Below, piece by piece: positions 26,427 through 37,093 of a DNA stretch of 64,000 bases. Numbering within the stretch: position 1 is the stretch's first letter; each line of letters starts with the position of its first letter. The position numbers and the translations under genes are program-made. Origin of the DNA: Pseudoruegeria sp. SHC-113 (GTDB lineage Bacteria > Pseudomonadota > Alphaproteobacteria > Rhodobacterales > Rhodobacteraceae); the NCBI RefSeq assembly GCF_025376885.1, contig NZ_JAHUBR010000001.1, positions 2,963,563-3,027,562 on the forward strand, given 5' to 3'. The notes under the pieces are model-generated. The model searched no databases. It saw only the letters and a program-made list of their open reading frames with translations, and had not been told where the DNA came from.

Positions 26427-27466
26427 GCCTGACCATCGAAGGCAAAACCATCGGCCCGGAAGAAAAGTGCTTCCTCATCGCCGAAGTCAGCGCCAACCAT
26501 GACCGCGATCTCGAGCACGCGCTCCAACTTGTGGACATCGCCGCCGATGCCGGCTGGGACAGCCTGAAACTGCAGACCTATGACGCCGACACTCTGACGA
26601 TCCGCTCCAATCACCCCTCGATGGCAGTGGATCCCGTCTGGGGCAAAGAAAACCTCTACGAACTCTATGAAAGCGCCGGAATGCCGATGGAGTTCCACGC
26701 CCCGCTCTTTGCCAAGGCGCGCGAACGGGGGCTGCTGCCCTTCACTTCGATCTACGATCCGCGTGATCTGGATTTCATCGAGAGCCTCGATTGCCCGATT
26801 TACAAGATCGCTTCCTTCGAGATGACGTTCGACGATCTCCTCGTGGCTGTCGCAGGCACGAGAAAGCCGATCATCCTTTCCACCGGCATGGCCAATCTGG
26901 CGGAGATCACCCATGCGGTGGAAATGTTGGATAAACACAATTCCGGCGAGCTGATCCTGCTGCATTGCTGCTCTTCCTATCCGGCGCCGTTCGAAAACAT
27001 CAACCTCAACGCCATGCAGACCATGCGCGAACGCTTCGGGAAAATGGTCGGATTCTCCGATCACACCATCGGTGCCCTCGGCCCGCTCACCGCCGCCGCC
27101 ATGGGGGCTGTGGCCGTCGAGAAACACTACACGTCTGACCCGACGCGCAAGGGCCCGGACCACAGGTTCTCGGCCACGCCCGACGTGATGAAAGAGATCG
27201 CAGAGGGCATGAAGGGCATCCACGCCCTTAAGGGCAGTGCCGAGAAAGGCACGACAGAGGCCGAGCAGGTCTCCAAATCCGTCGGCCGCCGCTCCGCATT
27301 CGCCCTGCACGATTTGCCTGTGGGCCATGTGATCACAGACGCCGATTTTCGCTTCGTGCGCCCGGCTGCCGGCATCCCGCCCAACGACGCCGGCGCGGTG
27401 CGCGGTCGCAGCCTGAAAACCGCCGTCAAGGCAGGCCATCCGATCACCTACGAGGACATCGCTTGA
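26423..27466 (+). CDS. pseI: PseI: pseudaminic acid synthase (NeuB family)
   Basis: This cytoplasmic enzyme of 347 residues condenses a 6-deoxy hexosamine derivative with phosphoenolpyruvate to form a nine-carbon alpha-keto acid. It has the NeuB TIM barrel (FLIAEVSANHDRD at the start, then LKLQTYDADT and FSDHTIG) and a C-terminal antifreeze-like SAF domain from about residue 285. PseI rather than sialic or legionaminic acid synthase is favoured because pseB, pseC, pseF and pseG are all nearby. It overlaps both neighbours by 4 nt. Confidence 0.92.
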   Translation: MSLTIEGKTIGPEEKCFLIAEVSANHDRDLEHALQLVDIAADAGWDSLKLQTYDADTLTIRSNHPSMAVDPVWGKENLYELYESAGMPMEFHAPLFAKARERGLLPFTSIYDPRDLDFIESLDCPIYKIASFEMTFDDLLVAVAGTRKPIILSTGMANLAEITHAVEMLDKHNSGELILLHCCSSYPAPFENINLNAMQTMRERFGKMVGFSDHTIGALGPLTAAAMGAVAVEKHYTSDPTRKGPDHRFSATPDVMKEIAEGMKGIHALKGSAEKGTTEAEQVSKSVGRRSAFALHDLPVGHVITDADFRFVRPAAGIPPNDAGAVRGRSLKTAVKAGHPITYEDIA

Positions 27467-28197
27467 GCTGCCTTGCGATCATGCAGCCAACCTTTCTGCC
27501 TTGGCTTGGCTATTTCGCGCTGATCGATCAGGCCGACCGTTTCGTCTTTCTGGATGACGTTCAATTCTCCAAGCAAAGCTGGCAAAGCCGCAACCGGATC
27601 AAGGGGCCCAACGGGGAGGTTATGCTCTCACTTTCCGTAGCCCGCAAACCTTCCAAGCCCCTGATCATGGAGGCAAAACTGGCAGAGAACGGGTTCGAGG
27701 CCAAGCTGATGAAATCGGTCCAAGCCTGCCTCGGCAAAGCTCCTCACTATCCACTGGTGGCCGAGATCCTCACCGAGGGTTTCGCACAGATCCCCCTAGG
27801 GCTCTCCGCCGTGAACCGCTCCATCATCGCCGCCATCGCCAAAGCCACCGGCATCGAAACGCCCATGGTTCTGGCGAGCGAAAGCGGCATGCCGGGCGGG
27901 GAGAAATCCGATCGACTGCTGGCCTTTTGCGAGACCTTCGGCGCCAGCAGTTACCTCTCGCCCGTCGGGTCCTACGGCTACCTCAGCGCCCAAAATCCCT
28001 TTGCCCAAAGCACCGTCACCCTCGGTTTCCAAAACTTCGCACACCCGGTCTACCCACAGTTCTTCGGCCCCTTTCAATCCCACCTCGCCGCCATTGACGC
28101 GCTCGCCCATGTTGGCCCCGAGGGCTTCCTGCCCCTTGTCAGATCGGGCATTCACCCGCCACACTCCATCGAAGACATCGCAAGGATGAGCCAGTGA
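27463..28197 (+). CDS. WbqC family protein
   Basis: This 244-residue protein starts with LAIMQPTFLPWLGYFALI, the hallmark of the WbqC family (PF08889), which is found in O-antigen and glycan clusters and has no settled biochemical role. The start is a TTG that overlaps the pseI stop; GAGG lies 7 nt upstream, and the residues before MQP are part of the family strand, so an internal ATG start would truncate it. In this operon it may modify the amino group of the nonulosonate, since no PseH acetyltransferase gene is present in the window. That role is inference. Confidence 0.82.
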   Translation: MSCLAIMQPTFLPWLGYFALIDQADRFVFLDDVQFSKQSWQSRNRIKGPNGEVMLSLSVARKPSKPLIMEAKLAENGFEAKLMKSVQACLGKAPHYPLVAEILTEGFAQIPLGLSAVNRSIIAAIAKATGIETPMVLASESGMPGGEKSDRLLAFCETFGASSYLSPVGSYGYLSAQNPFAQSTVTLGFQNFAHPVYPQFFGPFQSHLAAIDALAHVGPEGFLPLVRSGIHPPHSIEDIARMSQ

Positions 28198-29570
28198 AAC
28201 ACTACGATATCCTCATCGCAGGCGCCGGATTCGCCGGCATCTACGCCGCCTGGCGCCTCGCCCGCTCCGGTGCGAAAGTGGCGCTTGTCGAGGCCTCCGA
28301 CAAGATCGGCGGCAACCTGCAGTCCAAACGCTGGAAGGAATGGTGGGTGGACAATGGCACCCACAATTTTGACATCCGCACCCCTATCGGCGAGGCCTTC
28401 TATACCGACATTCTGCGCGACAACATCCTGATCTGGGACGATCAGCAATGGGGCTGCACCACCGACAAAACCTGGACGATGGGCTTTGAGATGCCCGACT
28501 TCAGCGTCGATGATCCGGCCCTCGCTCAGACAGCCCTCGCCGAGCTTGCCGCATTGGAAGCGGAGCCGGAAAAACCCGTTCCCGCACAGTATCTTGACTG
28601 GTATCAGGCCACCTATGGCCCCACGCTCACCGAAGCGGTTAAACCGATGCTGGCCAAATACACCGGCAGCGATCCGGCGCTATTCTCCTCCGACGCGCGC
28701 GGCGCGCTTGGCATGTTCTCCCGCCCGAAACTCGGCAACGATGCGGAGATGATCGCGCTCAAGGAATCCTCGCCCTTCTGGGACGCCCGCGTGGGCGTCT
28801 CCCTCGCGTCCGGCGATCCGCGCTTCGCTGGGAAAAGCGTGAACAAGAAGTTCTGCTACCCGGCCAAAGGAGCGCTCACCGGCTTCTGCGATGCCGCAAA
28901 AGCGCGGCTTGAAGCGCTCGGCGTCGACATTTTCACCTCCAGCGGCGTGAGCCACATCGAAGACGGCAACGGTTGCGTGGAAGTCAAAGCCGGGGATCAT
29001 TCGTTCCGCGCCGGAAAGCTGTTCTGGTCCCTGCCGGAAGTGGTTCTGGCGAAGGTGCTCGGGATCGACGTGGACCTGATGAGCAGCGCCGTGCCCGTTG
29101 GCACCTGCTTCTTCGTCTTCGAGGTTCCCGAGGCCAGCATCCTCGGCCCGGATTACCTGCAGGATTACAGCCTCTCCCGCCTGCCGTTCCGCTACAACAA
29201 GCTGGGCGTCTACAGCGAACAGACAAAAGCCGACGGCACCACGCTTGTCACCGCCGAAGCCCCCTGCCATCCGGCGAAGATCAAAGAGGTGGCCACGGAA
29301 GCCAATCTCGCGCGCGCCTGGGAGGCCATGCTGGATGTCGGCTTCGTGAAACAGGGCACTCAAGCCAGCAACGCTATGTTCTGGGGGCACCCCGTTGCCT
29401 ATACGATGCCGAAAACCGGCTGGCGCGCGCCCTACGAGCAGGCACAAGCCGCCTTCGCCAAGGTCTCGGAACGGATCGTCGGGGTGGAATTCGGCTACCG
29501 GGGGCGTTTCAATTTCATGACATTTTACGACACCAAGCTCGAATCCCGGCTTCTCGGAGAGCCCACGTGA
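28194..29570 (+). CDS. FAD/NAD(P)-dependent oxidoreductase, amine-oxidase or UDP-galactopyranose-mutase-like
   Basis: This 458-residue flavoprotein carries the dinucleotide motif GAGFAG at residues 10-15 and an ADP-ribose-binding acidic strand end with KIGGN near residue 43. It resembles NAD(P)-binding proteins of the amine oxidase/protoporphyrinogen oxidase/UDP-galactopyranose mutase superfamily. No signal peptide is present. It starts with GTG in a GTGA overlap with the WbqC gene and ends in a second GTGA overlap. It probably oxidises or rearranges a sugar of the same glycan, but the substrate cannot be read. Confidence 0.75.
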   Translation: MKHYDILIAGAGFAGIYAAWRLARSGAKVALVEASDKIGGNLQSKRWKEWWVDNGTHNFDIRTPIGEAFYTDILRDNILIWDDQQWGCTTDKTWTMGFEMPDFSVDDPALAQTALAELAALEAEPEKPVPAQYLDWYQATYGPTLTEAVKPMLAKYTGSDPALFSSDARGALGMFSRPKLGNDAEMIALKESSPFWDARVGVSLASGDPRFAGKSVNKKFCYPAKGALTGFCDAAKARLEALGVDIFTSSGVSHIEDGNGCVEVKAGDHSFRAGKLFWSLPEVVLAKVLGIDVDLMSSAVPVGTCFFVFEVPEASILGPDYLQDYSLSRLPFRYNKLGVYSEQTKADGTTLVTAEAPCHPAKIKEVATEANLARAWEAMLDVGFVKQGTQASNAMFWGHPVAYTMPKTGWRAPYEQAQAAFAKVSERIVGVEFGYRGRFNFMTFYDTKLESRLLGEPT

Positions 29571-30196
29571 GCGACACCCTGATTTCCCACTACCAGGCCC
29601 TGCTCGCCGAGCATGGTCCCGGCGCGCAGGCCGTCCAATGGGCCGACGCCCAGACCCAAAGCGCCCGGTTTGCCGTGCTCACAGGCATCGCGCCGGAGCT
29701 GGGCCACGTGCTCGATGTCGGCTGCGGCCTCGCCCATCTCCATGCTTTCCTCAAGGCGCGCGGGCATAGAGGCAGCTACCACGGCGTCGATATCGTGCCG
29801 GAGTTCATCACCCATGCAAATGCCGCCATGGCAGACGATCCCAAGGCACAGGCCACGCTCATCTCACCGGATGCGCCGCTCCCGACATGCGATTACGCGC
29901 TGCTCTCGGGCGTCTTCAACAACCGCATGGACGACAACTGGGGTTTCATGACCCAAACCCTGCGCCGCATGTGGGCATCCGCCGAAAGAGGCATCGCCTT
30001 CAACGCCATGACGAGCCACGTGGATTACCACGACGAAGGGCTCTACTACGTTGATCCGATGCAGGTTTTCACCTTCTGCAAGGCGGAGCTCGGCGGCCAC
30101 CCTGTCCTGCGGCACGACTATGTCTTGCGCCCCGGCGGCTTCCCCTTCGAGTTTGCCATCTACCTGTACAAATCTCCTGCACAACCCCTGACCTGA
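29567..30196 (+). CDS. Class I SAM-dependent methyltransferase
   Basis: This 209-residue enzyme has the SAM-binding motif VLDVGCG at residues 48-54 and an acidic strand end VDIV about 25 residues later, as in class I methyltransferases. It starts with GTG overlapping the preceding stop and is the last gene of the six-gene overlapping chain. In this context it may O- or N-methylate the nonulosonic acid or its acceptor glycan. Its 3' end is followed by a palindromic intergenic repeat that faces the convergent pseF gene. Confidence 0.82.
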   Translation: MSDTLISHYQALLAEHGPGAQAVQWADAQTQSARFAVLTGIAPELGHVLDVGCGLAHLHAFLKARGHRGSYHGVDIVPEFITHANAAMADDPKAQATLISPDAPLPTCDYALLSGVFNNRMDDNWGFMTQTLRRMWASAERGIAFNAMTSHVDYHDEGLYYVDPMQVFTFCKAELGGHPVLRHDYVLRPGGFPFEFAIYLYKSPAQPLT

Positions 30197-30214
30197 CTCG
30201 GCTGTTCCGAGCCA

Positions 30215-30325
30215 ACTTTGTTCTAAAAAAATCTCGGGGGTGCGGGGGCAGAGCCCCCGCTCCGGTCTGGCGCGCAAGCGCCAGAGACATCCTGCCTCCA
30301 GCCGGGATATCTCGGTCAGAAAGGT
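30215..30325. repeat. Palindromic intergenic repeat, copy A
   Basis: The copy lies between convergent genes. It holds two hairpins: GCGGGGGC/GCCCCCGC around AGA (30242-30260), and CTGGCGC/GCGCCAG (about 30267-30283). Its core is nearly identical to the copy at 44873-44971. Left of the core, ACTTTGTTCTAAAA resembles the reverse complement of the right end of copy B, so the full element appears to have inverted ends. It likely works as a bidirectional terminator or structured RNA end. Confidence 0.8.
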
Positions 30326-30338
30326 GTGCGCGAAGCGC

Positions 30339-31015
30339 TTAAATGCCCTGCAATGCGCGGAACATGACTTCGGCGCGGACCCAGTCCTCGGGCGTGTCGA
30401 TGTCCTGCACCCGATGGCGCGGCAGGATCAGGGGGCGGGCACCGGCCCCGAAGGCCGGGCGGTTCTCGCGCCAGGCCACCGCTGTGCCCCAGTAGAACTG
30501 GCCGGCGTCGTGATAGGCCTCTTCCAGGTCCTGGGAGCGAGTGGCGTAGTTGGAGGAATCGAACATTTCGAGCCCTTCCCCCTTCAGGCGCACCGCGCGC
30601 TGGATCGGGAAGGCGAAGCTCGTCACCGGGATAATGTAATCCGCGCCTTCGATCATCTGCGCGCCGGTCCGAATGTCGTCCGGGCGCACGAAAGGGGCGG
30701 TGGCGTAGAGGCAGCAGATCGCCGTGGGCTCCTGCCCTCTTGCCTTCAGATGGTCCAGCATATGCACGATCACCGCAGCCGTTGTGGCGTGATCGTCCGA
30801 CAACGCGGCCGGGCGGATGAAAGGCACCTCCGCGCCGCAGGCACGGGCAACCTCCGCAATCTCGGTGTCGTCGGTTGACACGAGAATGCGATTAAACACC
30901 CCGCTCGCCTGCGCCGCTTCGATGGACCAGGCGATCATCGGCTTGCCGCAGAACGGCTTGATGTTCTTGCGCGGGATCCGTTTGGAGCCGCCGCGCGCCG
31001 GGATCATGCAGATGC

Positions 31016-31019
<4 letters not shown>
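30339..31019 (-). CDS. pseF: PseF: CMP-pseudaminic acid cytidylyltransferase
   Basis: PseF activates the nonulosonic acid with CTP so that a glycosyltransferase can use it. The 226-residue protein has the CMP-NeuAc synthetase signature IPARGGSKRIPRKN at residues 6-19, followed by STDD near 48. It overlaps pseC by 4 nt and ends the minus-strand half of the cluster. Specificity for pseudaminic rather than legionaminic or sialic acid is inferred from pseB, pseC and pseG. Confidence 0.9.
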
Positions 31020-33201
<2,182 letters not shown>

Positions 33202-33250
33202 TTACCCGCCCTGCCCGGAAGATGCCATGTAAAAAAGCCTTCTGCGGTGG

Positions 33251-34390
33251 TCAGGGGCGGAAGGCCGCCATGAGCGCCGCAACGTCGGCGCGCAGGCGGG
33301 GGCGGATCTCGCCGGGGCGCGGGGCATCGCGCAGGGTGGTGAACCAGTGATCGGGGGGATCCTTTGCCAGCCTGTGCCCGCTCCAGTGCAGGCCGCGCAG
33401 GATCGCCTCGGCGTCTCGCGGGGCGCGCTCGGGCAGTTCCTGCCCGGTGAGCGCCGCCCAGACTCCGGCCCAGCAGCGCCCCACCGACCACGGATTGTAG
33501 CCGCCGCCGCCCAAGACCAGCATCCGGGGCGCAAGCGGCAGCAGGGCGCGGACGCAATCGGCGTGCGAGTTGTTGGACAGCGCGAGACGGGAGAGCGGAT
33601 CTTCCAGCAGCGCATCAGCCCCGCATTGCAGCACGATGGCTTCCGGTTTGAAAGCCGCCACCGCAGGCAGGATCAGCTCATCCAGCACAAAGGCAAATTC
33701 GCTGTCGTTGAAGCCCCGCTCCACCGGTAGATCCACGAGATTGCCCGCCCCACGCACCCCCAACGCGCCGGTGAAGGGCCAGCGTTTTTCCTCGTGCACG
33801 GAGAGGCAGAGCACCTCCGGCTGATCTTCAAAGGCCAGCGCCACGCCGTCGCCATGGTGGGCGTCGATGTCCACATAGGCGACGCGCGAGATACCCAGAT
33901 CGCGCAGGCGCAGGATCGCCAGAACCGCGTCGTTCAGGTAGCAAAACCCGCTGGCGCGGTCGGGCAGCCCGTGGTGGGTGCCGCCCGCCGGGTTGTAGGC
34001 CACGCCGCCTTGCGCGATCAGCTCGGCGCCCAGAAGCGAGCCGCCCGCCGCCGTGGCGGGGCGGCGGTACATTTCAGCAAACACCGGATTGGAAGGCGTG
34101 CCCAGCGCGAACTGGTGGCGCTCCGCATCGCTGGCCACCTGCCGCTCCTCGCAGCCTTGAAGGGCCGCGATATACTCCGGCGCATGCCAGCGGGTCAGCG
34201 CGGCCGGTTTGGCGCGCGGGCTCAGGCGGAAACTGCCCGGCGGCAGCCAGCCCAGCGCGCGGGCCAGATCCATCACGGTGGAGACACGCGGCACCCGCAG
34301 CGGGTGATGCGCGCCGTAGCTCGATGCGCGGAAGATCTCGGCCCCGATGAAGGCTGGCGCTGTGCTGGCGCTGGGGGTGGGGGTGGTCAC
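33251..34390 (-). CDS. Histone deacetylase family protein (AcuC/acetylpolyamine-amidohydrolase-like)
   Basis: This zinc-dependent deacetylase-fold protein of 379 residues shows the class I/II motifs YNPAGGTHHG, GFCYLNDA, VDIDAHHGDG (metal-binding Asp and His) and a C-terminal GGGGYN. Bacterial relatives deacetylate acetyl-CoA synthetase or acetylpolyamines. A GTG at 34388-34390 is chosen as start; GAGG lies upstream and the size then fits the family. The longer open frame would run into the divergent DUF1178 gene. It is oriented away from the pse genes' function and is probably unrelated to them. Confidence 0.9.
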   Translation of the reverse strand: MTTPTPSASTAPAFIGAEIFRASSYGAHHPLRVPRVSTVMDLARALGWLPPGSFRLSPRAKPAALTRWHAPEYIAALQGCEERQVASDAERHQFALGTPSNPVFAEMYRRPATAAGGSLLGAELIAQGGVAYNPAGGTHHGLPDRASGFCYLNDAVLAILRLRDLGISRVAYVDIDAHHGDGVALAFEDQPEVLCLSVHEEKRWPFTGALGVRGAGNLVDLPVERGFNDSEFAFVLDELILPAVAAFKPEAIVLQCGADALLEDPLSRLALSNNSHADCVRALLPLAPRMLVLGGGGYNPWSVGRCWAGVWAALTGQELPERAPRDAEAILRGLHWSGHRLAKDPPDHWFTTLRDAPRPGEIRPRLRADVAALMAAFRP

Positions 34391-34552
34391 GGCGGCGGCC
34401 TCTTTCAAACGGCGATCCCACGGGGATCTTTCACCCGGTGAGATAAGCCAGCCACGGCGCCACAGCAAACCGGCTGTTTCGAGCCATATGTCCCATTGAT
34501 CTTGCCCGGCGAATGCATAACTCTCGCTTAGACAAACGAAAATGTGCCTCGC

Positions 34553-35017
34553 ATGATCAAATACGCGCTCAAATGTGAGAACGGACACGGCTTTGAAAGC
34601 TGGTTCCAATCCGCCGCCGCCTTCGACTCGCTCAAGGCGGCCCATATGGTTGCCTGCCCAGACTGCGGCTCTGCCGATGTGGCAAAAGCGCTGATGGCCC
34701 CGCCGGTGCGCCCGGCGCGCAAGGCGGCCACCGTGCCAGCGGCCGAGCCGAAAGTAAGCATGGCCGCAGGCGAGGCCGCGCCGGAGATGACGCCGGAAGC
34801 GCGTGAAAAGGCGCTCAAGGCGCTGCGCAAACAGGTGGAGGCCAATTCCGACTACGTCGGCACCTCCTTCGCCAAGGAAGCGCGCAAGATGCATCTGGGC
34901 GAAAGCCCGGAGCGCTCGATCTATGGCGAGGCCAGCGCGCAGGACGCAAAGGCCCTGCTGGAGGACGGCATCCCCGTCGCGCCCCTGCCCTTCCGCCCGA
35001 CCCGAAAATCCAACTGA
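34553..35017 (+). CDS. DUF1178 family protein
   Basis: This small protein of 154 residues begins MIKYALKCENGHGFESWF, with a Cys8-His12 pair. A second pair follows in CPDCGSADVAKALMAP, so it probably binds zinc like a rubredoxin-type knuckle. An Ala/Pro-rich linker and a charged C-terminal domain follow. DUF1178 proteins are widespread in alphaproteobacteria and their function is unknown. I prefer the ATG at 34553 to a GTG 9 nt upstream because family members start at this position. Confidence 0.9.
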   Translation: MIKYALKCENGHGFESWFQSAAAFDSLKAAHMVACPDCGSADVAKALMAPPVRPARKAATVPAAEPKVSMAAGEAAPEMTPEAREKALKALRKQVEANSDYVGTSFAKEARKMHLGESPERSIYGEASAQDAKALLEDGIPVAPLPFRPTRKSN

Positions 35018-35027
35018 AAGCCTTCCC

Positions 35028-35669
35028 ATGACGATCCTGATCACCGGCGCGAACCGCGGCATTGGCCACGCCCTGACCGAAGCCTACCGGGCGCAAGGTG
35101 AGGAGGTGATCGCCACCGCCCGCAGCGCCGGGCCGGGGGACGTGCCGCTGGACGTAGCCGATCCGGCGTCGGTCGCCGCGCTGGCGGCAACGCTTGAAGG
35201 CCGGCCGATTGATCTGCTCGTGTGCAATGCGGGCGTCTACCTCGACAAGGGCCAACCGATGGATGGCTACCCGGCGGAGATGTGGGCCCAGAGCTTCGCG
35301 GTGAACGTGACGGGCGTTTTCCTGACCATTCGGGCGCTGCTGCCCAACATCCGTGCGGCAAAGGGCAAGATCGCGATCATCTCCTCGCAGATGGCCTCGC
35401 AGGAGCGTGCGCCGGGCGGCAGCTACATCTACCGCGCCTCCAAGGCGGCGGCGCTGAACCTTGGGCGCAACCTGGCGGTGGATCTGGCCCCGGACGGCAT
35501 TGCCGTGGGCATCTACCACCCCGGCTGGGTGCGCACCGACATGGGCGGCGGCACGGCGGACATTTCAACCGCAGAGGCCGTGGAAGGGCTGATGCTGCGC
35601 TTTGATGCGCTTTCGCCGGCCACCACGGGCTGTTTCGAAACATGGGACGGGCGCGCGCACCCCTTCTGA
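35028..35669 (+). CDS. Short-chain dehydrogenase/reductase
   Basis: This SDR of 213 residues has the nucleotide motif TGANRGIG at 5-12, CNAGVY near 65, a catalytic serine in IISSQM and the YxxxK motif in YRASKAAALN. The length is somewhat short for a classical SDR and fits the CsgA/YwnB-like single-domain group. It lies 10 nt after the DUF1178 gene and is probably co-transcribed. The substrate is unknown. Confidence 0.88.
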   Translation: MTILITGANRGIGHALTEAYRAQGEEVIATARSAGPGDVPLDVADPASVAALAATLEGRPIDLLVCNAGVYLDKGQPMDGYPAEMWAQSFAVNVTGVFLTIRALLPNIRAAKGKIAIISSQMASQERAPGGSYIYRASKAAALNLGRNLAVDLAPDGIAVGIYHPGWVRTDMGGGTADISTAEAVEGLMLRFDALSPATTGCFETWDGRAHPF

Positions 35670-35833
35670 GGCCCCCGCGCGCAAGCTTTCGCGCGCCCAG
35701 CCGGGCGGGAAGGCAACTTTCGGCAAGATTTCCGCGCTTTGTCGCAACCTGAATGGCCTGCGCGCCCTTGCGCGCGGCCCCGCTCGCCCGTATGAAGCCA
35801 GCGGCTCAGATCCCGCACTGCAAGGAATTCCCG

Positions 35834-37072
35834 ATGCCCACACTGGTGATGAAATTCGGCGGCACCTCCGTCGCCACCCTGGACCGCATCCGCCGCGCCG
35901 CCAAACGCGTGGGCGTTGAGGTGTCCAAGGGCTATGATGTGATCGTGATCGTCTCGGCCATGGCCGGCAAGACGAACGAGCTCGTGGGCTGGGTGCAGGA
36001 AACATCGCCCCTGTTTGACGCCCGCGAATATGATGCCGTTGTCTCCTCCGGTGAGAACGTGACGGCGGGCCTGATGGCGCTCGTGCTGCAGGAGATGGGC
36101 GTGCCCGCGCGCAGCTGGCAGGGCTGGCAGGTGCCGCTGAAAACCACCAGTGCGCATTCCTCGGCCCGGATCGAGGAAATCGGCACCGAGAATATCAACG
36201 GCAAATTCGCCGAAGGTATGAAAGTGGCCGTCGTGGCGGGTTTCCAAGGCATCAGCCCGGAAGGCCGCATCACCACGCTGGGCCGGGGCGGCTCCGACAC
36301 CACCGCCGTGGCCTTCGCCGCCGCGTTCGATGCCGAGCGCTGCGACATCTACACCGACGTGGACGGCGTTTACACGACCGACCCGCGCATCAGCTCCAAG
36401 GCGCGCAAACTTGACAGGATCGCCTTCGAGGAGATGCTGGAACTGGCCTCGCTCGGGGCCAAGGTGCTGCAGACGCGCTCCGTGGAACTGGCCATGCGCT
36501 ACGGCGTGAAACTGCGTGTGCTTTCGAGCTTCGAAGAACAAACCGACACATCCGGCACCCTTGTCTGTGCCGAGGAGGAAATCGTGGAATCCAATGTTGT
36601 CTCCGGCGTCGCCTATTCGCGCGACGAAGCCAAAATGACCCTGATCTCCGTGGCCGACCGCCCCGGCATCGCCGCTGCCATCTTCGGCCCGCTTTCCGAG
36701 GCCGGGATCAACGTGGACATGATCGTGCAGAACATCTCGGAAGAGGGCCGCACCGACATGACCTTCTCCTGCCCCACCGATCAGGTGGCCCGCGCCGAAG
36801 CTGCGGTGAAGAAGGCCAAGGACGCAGGCATCATCAACTTCCACGCGCTGGACGCGGATACGAACGTTGCCAAGATCTCCGTTGTCGGGATCGGCATGCG
36901 TTCCCACACCGGTGTGGCCGCCCAGATGTTCAAGGCGCTCTCTGCCGAGGGCATCAACATCAAGGTCATCACCACCTCCGAGATCAAGATTTCGGTGCTG
37001 ATCGACCGGAAATATATGGAACTCGCCGTACAGGCGCTGCATGATGCCTTCGAATTGGAAAAGGCAGCCTAA
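35834..37072 (+). CDS. lysC: Aspartate kinase
   Basis: LysC phosphorylates L-aspartate, opening the pathway to lysine, threonine and methionine. The protein of 412 residues has the kinase signature MKFGGTSVA at residues 6-14 and the segment TTLGRGGSDTTA near 155. Two ACT domains occupy the C-terminus (about 265-412), where lysine or threonine would inhibit it. The ATG at 35834 is preceded by AAGGA. It is followed after 21 nt by ptsP, a linkage common in Rhodobacterales. Confidence 0.95.
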   Translation: MPTLVMKFGGTSVATLDRIRRAAKRVGVEVSKGYDVIVIVSAMAGKTNELVGWVQETSPLFDAREYDAVVSSGENVTAGLMALVLQEMGVPARSWQGWQVPLKTTSAHSSARIEEIGTENINGKFAEGMKVAVVAGFQGISPEGRITTLGRGGSDTTAVAFAAAFDAERCDIYTDVDGVYTTDPRISSKARKLDRIAFEEMLELASLGAKVLQTRSVELAMRYGVKLRVLSSFEEQTDTSGTLVCAEEEIVESNVVSGVAYSRDEAKMTLISVADRPGIAAAIFGPLSEAGINVDMIVQNISEEGRTDMTFSCPTDQVARAEAAVKKAKDAGIINFHALDADTNVAKISVVGIGMRSHTGVAAQMFKALSAEGINIKVITTSEIKISVLIDRKYMELAVQALHDAFELEKAA

Positions 37073-37093
37073 GAAAGGCCCCGATCAGAGGCC

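Noticed and set aside
34391..35062. N-terminal extension of the histone-deacetylase-like gene to 603 codons
   Set aside because: The extension would cover the divergent DUF1178 gene and has low-complexity composition. The GTG at 34388-34390 gives the normal family length.
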